A DNA stretch of 14,952 bases from Pseudomonadota bacterium (lineage in GTDB: Bacteria > Desulfobacterota > JADFVX01). Shown in pieces: positions 1-4,741 of the stretch. Positions within the stretch are counted from its first letter, which is position 1. The number at the start of each line of letters is the position of its first letter. The stretch spans positions 1 through 14,952 of the forward strand of contig JADFVM010000080.1 of NCBI GenBank assembly GCA_015222555.1. The letters run 5' to 3'. The notes below the pieces were generated by a model that made no database searches, had not been told where the DNA came from, and saw only the letters and a list, made by a program, of their open reading frames with translations. Position numbers and translations under genes: made by a program.

Positions 1-10
1 CTTTTCCCAT
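1..10 (-). CDS. 5' end of an unidentified gene leaving the window
   Basis: An ATG at 10-8 on the minus strand is followed by only two full codons (Met-Gly-Lys) before the window edge. It is preceded by an exact AGGAGG at 24-19, 8 nt upstream, which is ideal Shine-Dalgarno spacing. No product can be named. The gene is divergent from bolA and shares the upstream spacer with it. Confidence 0.55.
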
Positions 11-301
11 TATGTTTTCCTCCTGATTAATATCCTTTGCATGGAAATCCATAAATTTACGCTTTGGCTAAAAGCATAAAATTAATGAAGTTTCAGAGTA
101 TTGTTTGTCAAATAATCATCTATCATTTACAGCTATTTTAGCTTTTCTAAAAAAGTATCACACAATTTTTTTTTTAGCAAAACTTAAAAAGCCATGAGAA
201 TGTTTTTCCTATACATAGCGTTATCTGATACATCAAATAGATCTTCCTTTTATGTAGTACTTGAAGACCATCGCTCAAGGCGGGAATCCCGTCATGGAAT
301 T
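11..301. other. Divergent intergenic region upstream of bolA
   Basis: AT-rich spacer between the leftward gene and bolA. A perfect minus-strand -35 hexamer TTGACA lies at 111-106, but the -10 candidates behind it are poor (best 4/6 at 19 nt spacing), so a promoter for the leftward gene is only possible. An oligo-T run sits near 168-177. An open frame extends bolA upstream to an ATG at 194, but its 36 codons look non-coding. A short CGGGA/TCCCG palindrome at 281-291 lies just before bolA. Confidence 0.4.
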
Positions 302-529
302 ATGAAACCCCAGCAAGTAGAAAATCGCCTACAAACTGCTCATAGCGATTCCGACATTTCTGTGGTCGATCTGACAGGTGCTCATAGCTATTATGAAGTT
401 AATGTTGCCTGCGCTACCTTTGAGGAGATGTCCCGTGTTCACCTGCATCAGCATGTGATGGCCTTGTTTCAGGGAGAATTAAAAACGGGCGAAGTGCATG
501 CCCTTTCTGTTAAGACTAAAGTTAAATAA
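302..529 (+). CDS. bolA: BolA family protein
   Basis: 75-residue BolA-like protein. The family partners with monothiol CGFS glutaredoxins, sharing a [2Fe-2S] cluster and acting in iron-sulfur trafficking and redox signalling; BolA itself is also described as a DNA-binding regulator. The C-terminal half shows the family's helix-strand block: SRVHLHQHV followed by a short helix and GEVHALSVKTK, with the conserved histidine of the latter strand. I start it at the internal ATG (MKPQQVENRL), which matches the usual BolA N-terminus and length; the open frame continues to an ATG at 194 but that extension has no BolA character. The Shine-Dalgarno before 302 is weak. A grxD-type gene follows after 14 nt, the classical BolA-Grx pairing, but that partner is frameshifted here. 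Confidence 0.85.
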   Translation: MKPQQVENRLQTAHSDSDISVVDLTGAHSYYEVNVACATFEEMSRVHLHQHVMALFQGELKTGEVHALSVKTKVK

Positions 530-543
530 AGGGAGATAAATCG

Positions 544-854
544 ATGAGCGAATGAAATAAGAGCACAGATTGAAGCTGTTTTAGAAAAGGATAAAGTGGT
601 TTTATTTATGAATGGAAATCCCAGTTTCCCACAGTGTGGATTTTCAGATAAAGCTGTTGCAATGCTGAAAAACCTTGATATAGAATTTGCCTATGTCGAT
701 GTTCTTTCAGATGGGTTTATCCGTGAAGGGATAAAGGAATATGCAAACTGGCCGACAATTCCTCAGCTTTATAGCAATAAAGAATTTATAGGCGGCTGAG
801 ATTATGATGCAAATGTATCCATCTGGAGAATTGAAGCAGGCTCTTACTGCGTAA
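544..854 (+). pseudogene. grxD: Monothiol glutaredoxin (Grx4/GrxD), two frameshifts
   Basis: Monothiol glutaredoxins with a CGFS active site carry [2Fe-2S] clusters with BolA. A good ribosome site (GGGAG at 531-535, 8 nt spacing) leads to ATG 544, but that frame stops after Met-Ser-Glu (TGA 553-555). Shifting frame at about 551 recovers the expected N-terminus (EIRAQIEAVLEKDKVVLFM), then NGNPSFPQCGFS with the intact active site, REGIKEYANWPTIPQLY and EFIGG. There the expected Cys-Asp is replaced by TGA (797-799), and a second shift recovers IMMQMYPSGELKQALTA ending at TAA 852-854. This fits a 1-nt loss near 551 and a 2-nt loss near 798. Everything between and beyond is well conserved, so the damage is recent or a sequencing/assembly error. 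The uninterrupted piece (GTG 596 to 799) would lack the N-terminal helix and the C-terminal cluster-binding residues. Confidence 0.85.
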
Positions 855-859
855 AAAAT

Positions 860-1351
860 CTAGACTCCCAGGTGGGCCAGGTTCTTCCTGGCCATTACCA
901 GTTGATCCGTTGTAACTCTGAGCCGGCCAGCCAGCAGTTCTGAAAAAATGCGATAGAGAATATACATAAAAACAATTCTCTCATTCCCCTTCAGCCTGTC
1001 CATATAGGAAGCATCAACGGCCAGGCACTCTGTATTTTCAACTGCAGCAACAGTAGCCGACCTTTCCTTTGCTTCAATGATTGCCATCTCTCCGAAGACC
1101 TCACCCACATCGCTGAGCTGACAAAGTTCTATGCCACCTTTTATTACTTTCACCTTGCCGGAGAGAAGGAAGTAAATCCAGTTATCGATCTCTCCTTCCC
1201 TAATAATCGCTTCATTGGGAGCATAAGTTTTTAATTTACTTAACTCCAACAACCCCTCGATATGATTATCTTCAAAGGGCTCAAATATATCCAGACTTTT
1301 AAGCGCCTCCAGCATCCTTGAATCTCCCCTTAAGAATCTTGATTCCTTCAT
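860..1351 (-). CDS. Stand-alone cyclic nucleotide-binding domain protein
   Basis: 163-residue cytoplasmic protein made of a single CAP/PKA-type cyclic nucleotide-binding domain (about residues 20-140). The beta-barrel signature FLLSGKVKV (61-69) is followed by a phosphate-binding cassette, FGEMAII...ERSATVAA (86-103), with Gly87-Glu88 and Arg97 in the positions that hold the ribose and phosphate of cAMP/cGMP in CAP, one residue shorter than CAP. No helix-turn-helix, kinase or membrane segment follows, so it is not a Crp-type transcription factor as encoded; it probably acts as a ligand-sensing partner. ATG 1351 has GGAGG at 10 nt spacing. ATG 1315 (MLEALK, residue 13) has AGGGGAGA at 7 nt and starts where many such domains start, so it is a serious alternative. 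It converges on the grxD remnant with 5 nt between stops. Confidence 0.8.
   Translation of the reverse strand: MKESRFLRGDSRMLEALKSLDIFEPFEDNHIEGLLELSKLKTYAPNEAIIREGEIDNWIYFLLSGKVKVIKGGIELCQLSDVGEVFGEMAIIEAKERSATVAAVENTECLAVDASYMDRLKGNERIVFMYILYRIFSELLAGRLRVTTDQLVMARKNLAHLGV
875..893 (-). terminator. Weak hairpin at the 3' end of the cNMP-domain gene
   Basis: A 7-bp GC-rich stem (GGCCAGG/CCTGGCC, loop of 5) lies within the last codons of the minus-strand gene. A run of six T on that strand follows at 858-853, about 16 nt after the stem. The distance is too long for a canonical intrinsic terminator. Confidence 0.25.
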
Positions 1352-1405
1352 ACTATCTCTGCCTCCAGGTTATTTCTTTTTAAAGACCACCCTGATTCCC
1401 GGTTA

Positions 1406-1433
1406 TTTATAGCACACTGGATTTATTTTACAA
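1406..1433 (-). promoter_or_regulatory. Putative sigma-70 promoter of the cNMP-domain gene
   Basis: On the minus strand, TTGTAA (1433-1428) and TATAAA (1411-1406) are 16 nt apart, with an upstream TG giving an extended -10 (TGCTATAAA). It lies about 55 nt before ATG 1351 and 91 nt before ATG 1315. The call rests on motif fit only. Confidence 0.45.
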
Positions 1434-1481
1434 ATCAAAAGCGGCTTTACATTGCGCACTTTTAAAAAAAGGAAAGTTGTC

Positions 1482-1648
1482 TTTAATCGCTTGGGGTTAA
1501 ATCCCCCGCAGCTTGCTGCGTCCTGTCATTTTCGTACCGCATGCGGCATAAACTTCGCGGGAATCTAGTCCTATTGTACCCCTGGATTCCGGGTCATGCC
1601 CGGAATGACAAGCAAATACCCCGTCAGCTTGCTGCGGGGTTGGTTATT
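1482..1648. repeat. REP-like palindromic repeat, split by a second element
   Basis: Positions 1482-1520 match the reverse complement of 10231-10269 at 38 of 39 bases, and 1625-1648 match that of 10219-10242 at 24 of 24. The copy near 10.2 kb is therefore whole, and this one is split by 104 nt (1521-1624). The 12-mer CAGCTTGCTGCG stands on both sides of the insert (1509-1520 and 1625-1636), like a target-site duplication. The core of the unit is a CCCCGCAGC/GCTGCGGGG hairpin. Such elements are non-coding dispersed repeats, often mobilised in trans by REP-associated transposases; none is present here. Confidence 0.8.
1524..1610. repeat. Nested short inverted-repeat element (REPIN/MITE-like)
   Basis: The insert inside the split repeat is bounded by TGTCATT (1524-1530) and AATGACA (1604-1610), a 7-bp inverted repeat. 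It contains a perfect palindrome CCGCATGCGG (1537-1546) and a hairpin ATTCCGGG/CCCGGAAT with loop TCATG (1586-1606). The GGATTCCGGG...CCCGGAATGAC style is a common dispersed palindrome in proteobacterial genomes. No coding potential. Confidence 0.6.
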
Positions 1649-1817
1649 CCTCTTTTTTAGAAAAATGCTTTATGAGAAAAGATTCATCTGATGGAGAGAG
1701 ATCAAAGCGTACACTTGCTTCTTCAATAACCTTTAAACTGAAATTTCCTTGATCAGAAATCCATTTGACGGCACGTCGCAGGTTTTCTTTCTCGGGTAGA
1801 ATACCTTCTTTGCTCAT
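1644..1817 (-). CDS. Small conserved-looking hypothetical protein (57 aa)
   Basis: ATG at 1817 is preceded by AGGAG with 7 nt spacing, and 57 codons run to TAA at 1646-1644. The product begins MSKEGILPEKENLRRAVKWI and ends IKHFSKKEE. It is soluble, charged and probably helical: a basic helix (ENLRRAVKWI), then an IEEASVRFDLS segment and a PSDESFLIKHF helix. No signal peptide, cysteines or metal motif. I do not recognise a named family, though the ordered alternation of helices and the strong ribosome site argue for a real gene. The last codons and the stop lie inside the conserved edge of the palindromic repeat at 1625-1648, so the repeat may have supplied the present C-terminus. It lies downstream of the HD-hydrolase remnant on the same strand. 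Confidence 0.7.
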   Translation of the reverse strand: MSKEGILPEKENLRRAVKWISDQGNFSLKVIEEASVRFDLSPSDESFLIKHFSKKEE

Positions 1818-1925
1818 TATATTTCTCCTTATATTTTCCGGACTAATTCCTTTAGAAGATATTGCGAACTTCTGTCTTTAACCTGCTAAAGAGGGGCAGA
1901 ATGGGCCCCGTTGTTATTCTTCGTT

Positions 1926-2299
1926 TCAGTACATTAAGATCGCTTCATAATACCATCGTTGGTCATCTTTTTGCCGACTGAATCGCATCCATACTTTTTC
2001 CCCCTCTTTTTCATAACCCTCTTTATATGGATAGAATGTTATCATATTTATCTGCACAGACAATATAAAGGATATCCAGGGGTGCCTCTTCAAGATAGCG
2101 ATTGTGTGTTCTTTCCGATCTTTCCATGGAACGTGCTTTTCTGGTTCGGAAGGGCTGCCGCAACAACCTCATCACTGCATTCAAGATTGATGAGCAGTTT
2201 TGCTACCTGAAAAGGGTGAATGATATAGCGAATCTTTGTTCCTTTTAGAAACTGCCCCCTGTGTACTTTTGTTGCCAACTCTATCGCTTCGAATCTCAT
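1926..2299 (-). pseudogene. Decayed HD-domain phosphohydrolase (RelA/SpoT-hydrolase-like)
   Basis: The N-terminus (IELATKVHRGQFLKGTKIRY then IIHPFQVAKLL) is typical of small HD-superfamily proteins annotated as ppGpp hydrolase-like. After CSDEVVAAAL the expected His-Asp metal motif and its following helix are missing. Reading continues only by switching frames: SEPEKHVPWKDRKEHTIAIL, then APLDILYIVCADKYDNILSI, then YEKEGEKVWMRFSR and WYYEAILMY with TGA at 1928-1926. That is one internal deletion plus at least two further shifts. The open frame 2090-2299 (69 codons) is only a fragment. The order of recovered blocks matches the family, so I am confident of the origin. Loss of the HD dyad means no catalysis even if translated. 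Its ATG is 6 nt after the stop of the upstream membrane-protein operon, of which it was probably the last gene. Confidence 0.8.
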
Positions 2300-2305
2300 G
2301 ACACA

Positions 2306-4093
2306 TTATCTTTTTATAAGGGATTTTAGAGATTTTTTAAAGGGTAGTTTTAATTTCTTTTTTTCACTCTCTTTAATTTCCTGCATCATGGCATCAAGTT
2401 TATCGCTATAGGCGTTTAACTTTTCCTCAATTTTATCAAAATCTTCCATGTCTGCTTCTAACCCTTTCAATGGATCTTTAACTTTTTCAGATAAGGCGAG
2501 CTTTAATTCTTTTTCAAAGCGGGCTGACTCTCTTTTTACCATGTTGCCCACCGATTTCTTCAGGATATCGTCAAGGTCGGAAGAGAGTTTAATCTGAAAG
2601 TCATCTTTGCCCCCGACCAGATCAGCCCTGAGATTAAAACTTTTGACGTCTGATAATGTGGAGGCCAGCGCTTTTTTAATGTCTCCTGAATCCTTGCCTA
2701 TATCGCTCATGAGCTTAACGGCCTTAAATTCTGCCTTGAGGTCTGAATTGAAGCGCTCGTTTTTAATGACTGTATTTACATAGATATCGGCAGAGGCTTT
2801 TTGCAGGGTTACTGGGAAATCAGGACTGTCGGATAAGGCAACACTATTTATATCGTAGCCGCTTATTTTCAGGTTAATGCTGTCCTTTTCTTTTAATTCC
2901 GACACCCGGTTTATCTCTCCATTTAACTTGACAGCCCTCATCCCGTCAAGCTTTTCCCCCTTTAAGCCGAATGTTGTCGCTTTGCCTGTAAGATGCTGGT
3001 CCGATGTAATATCCCGGATTTCTCCCTTAATTTCACCTGCAGGGATATGAAGGGTCAGGGCGGCAGTTCTAACAAATAAATCAGGCATGGGATTAAACTC
3101 TTTAAATGCTATATTCAGACCTTTACCTCTTTCCGGTTTCTTTTCCTCCTCTTTAATTTTGCTGTCTCGCAACTTTTCAAGATAGGGATTGACCTTTTCA
3201 TACCAGGCAAAGGAGGTCTTCGTCCAGTTACTCACCTTATTACCGAAGAGAAGTTGACTGAAATTTGCCAGCCCCTCGCTGGACAAACTGTACTTTTTCT
3301 TTAATCGCTTTAAATCTTCGGCAGGAAGCGTTTCTGCTTCTTTAATGCTTGCTTGAAGGGTGCGAAAGTCCTCTTTTATTTCTTTTTTTACCGATTCTAT
3401 TCTTTCCAGATCGTTCCTCAAATCTTTGCGAATCGCCTTGACCTCTTTTGCTCCCTTTAACGCATCCTTAATGTTTCCCTTAAGGGCCCTTTTTGCATTG
3501 TCAACACGCTTTTTATAGTCTTCTAGTTTATTGCTGTCAGGAAGTTGCTTCTCCTTTTCTTTCCATTTCTCTTTGCCGTCTTGTATATTGCCTTTAATGG
3601 CGTGGACTGCCATTAATGTTTGCAACTCTTCACTTTTCAGAATTTCCTTAACGTCAGGAATGTCAATTTTAGGAAGAGTCAGGCTTTTTGATACGACCTT
3701 TCCCTCTGTCTTTTCTTTTATAGCCCTTTTTTTAATTTCACCCGACTTTTTTCTGGGCGTACCTGTTTTGATGCGATGAACAGTCATTTCATCAACAATT
3801 ATCTTATGATGCAGGAGATGACCAAAATCCATTAGAAATGCGATGCGATCCACTTCGATGGCATTTTTCATCGGTTCGTCCCTGTCGGTCACCTCAAGCT
3901 TTGTCACTATGAGGCCCAGCGGTGAAAGTGTAAGGTCCGCTTTTCCCACATTCACCATGGCGCCGTTAATTTTGGTCCCCACGGTTTCAATAGTATTTTT
4001 TATGGCGGTGTCGATAAAAAGGAACCACAGACCCAGTATAAGGGCCACGATGATGACAAAAGCGATAAGACCCTGCCAGCGAAAGAACTTCAT
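2306..4093 (-). CDS. TIGR03545-like, AsmA-related membrane-anchored protein
   Basis: 595 residues. One N-terminal transmembrane helix (about 8-27) is followed by an AsmA-like segment (38-118: KINGAMVNVGKADLTLSPLG, then LEVTDRDEP and IIVDEMTVHRIKTGTP), the pattern of inner-membrane proteins whose bulk lies in the periplasm. Residues about 160-270 are Lys/Glu-rich with coiled-coil character, followed by a beta-rich part (about 330-520) and a charged helical C-terminus with a basic end (LPFKKSLKSLIKR). This fits uncharacterised family TIGR03545, known from outer-membrane bacteria and usually paired with TIGR03546, which is what lies upstream here. The two genes overlap by 4 nt (ATGA), implying translational coupling. 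AsmA-like proteins are linked to lipid transport or outer-membrane homeostasis; a similar job here is inference. Confidence 0.75.
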   Translation of the reverse strand: MKFFRWQGLIAFVIIVALILGLWFLFIDTAIKNTIETVGTKINGAMVNVGKADLTLSPLGLIVTKLEVTDRDEPMKNAIEVDRIAFLMDFGHLLHHKIIVDEMTVHRIKTGTPRKKSGEIKKRAIKEKTEGKVVSKSLTLPKIDIPDVKEILKSEELQTLMAVHAIKGNIQDGKEKWKEKEKQLPDSNKLEDYKKRVDNAKRALKGNIKDALKGAKEVKAIRKDLRNDLERIESVKKEIKEDFRTLQASIKEAETLPAEDLKRLKKKYSLSSEGLANFSQLLFGNKVSNWTKTSFAWYEKVNPYLEKLRDSKIKEEEKKPERGKGLNIAFKEFNPMPDLFVRTAALTLHIPAGEIKGEIRDITSDQHLTGKATTFGLKGEKLDGMRAVKLNGEINRVSELKEKDSINLKISGYDINSVALSDSPDFPVTLQKASADIYVNTVIKNERFNSDLKAEFKAVKLMSDIGKDSGDIKKALASTLSDVKSFNLRADLVGGKDDFQIKLSSDLDDILKKSVGNMVKRESARFEKELKLALSEKVKDPLKGLEADMEDFDKIEEKLNAYSDKLDAMMQEIKESEKKKLKLPFKKSLKSLIKR

Positions 4094-4611
4094 CCCTTGC
4101 CCCTGATCTGGTCAACCCTATTGTAAATGCTATAGAACTTTGATGCTTTAAGGGCCTTCATAATCCTGCTCTTTTGGACTAAGCCAAGGATATGATCACG
4201 ATATTTCCTGATAAAAAGATTTGTTGCCATGAAGAGTGGGATAAAAAATAGCAAAGAAAACACGAGGCTTCCCATAAGGATGGTGTTATTAAATCTTGTA
4301 AGCCTAATAAAGGGATTGTTGTAGCATTGGGTCCAAAGGTTTTGCAAGGCCTCGGCCTTCAGAACACCCAAGCCAATTTGGTGAAATACAGGGTCCAGCA
4401 GGTAGGCAACTCCACTAAAAAAGGCGAGTCCAACAAGAAATGAAGACAGGTTGACTCTCAGGATAAGAACAAGGAAAAGCGGCATAAGATTATGTAAACT
4501 GGAAAAGGGGGTCAGGCCGGCGAGCATTGCAAGACAAAAGGCAAGGCTTATCTGTGCAGGATTTGTTTCTGAATTTAGAACTCTCAGAAGTTTTGCAATG
4601 ATGCTTAACAT
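4090..4611 (-). CDS. TIGR03546-like (DUF2062-related) inner-membrane protein
   Basis: 173 residues with about three to four membrane segments (20-36, 42-72, 110-134). Near the N-terminus, MLAGLTPFSSLHNLMPL resembles the G-x-x-P-F/M motif of DUF2062-type membrane proteins. The basic C-terminus (residues 135-173) should be cytoplasmic. Its size, topology and 4-nt overlap with the TIGR03545-like gene support assignment to partner family TIGR03546, of unknown function. The ribosome site is odd: AAGGAGG is strong but 13 nt from ATG 4611, and no in-frame ATG, GTG or TTG is closer. It is the first gene of a two-gene operon, to which the HD-hydrolase remnant may once have belonged. Confidence 0.75.
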   Translation of the reverse strand: MLSIIAKLLRVLNSETNPAQISLAFCLAMLAGLTPFSSLHNLMPLFLVLILRVNLSSFLVGLAFFSGVAYLLDPVFHQIGLGVLKAEALQNLWTQCYNNPFIRLTRFNNTILMGSLVFSLLFFIPLFMATNLFIRKYRDHILGLVQKSRIMKALKASKFYSIYNRVDQIRGKG

Positions 4612-4639
4612 TGGCTGGCCAATACCTCCTTATAATGAA

Positions 4640-4668
4640 GATATAACATAAAATAAATGAATGCGCAA
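4640..4668 (-). promoter_or_regulatory. Putative promoter of the TIGR03546/03545 pair
   Basis: On the minus strand TTGCGC (4668-4663) and TATATC (4645-4640) are separated by exactly 17 AT-rich bases, ending about 28 nt before ATG 4611. A second AT-rich TATAAG lies at 4633-4628 and overlaps the Shine-Dalgarno region. The match is moderate. Confidence 0.4.
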
Positions 4669-4741
4669 AAGGGGAGAGGGAATAAATGTTGATCTTATAG
4701 AGAAAGCCTATATCACATCACAGGTAATGATGCATTCTACA

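Noticed and set aside
194..301. N-terminal extension of bolA from ATG 194
   Set aside because: The 36 extra codons have no BolA character and no Shine-Dalgarno; ATG 302 gives the normal family length.
1959..2210. Plus-strand open frame of 83 codons
   Set aside because: It is antisense to the HD-hydrolase remnant, whose protein-level similarity explains the region.
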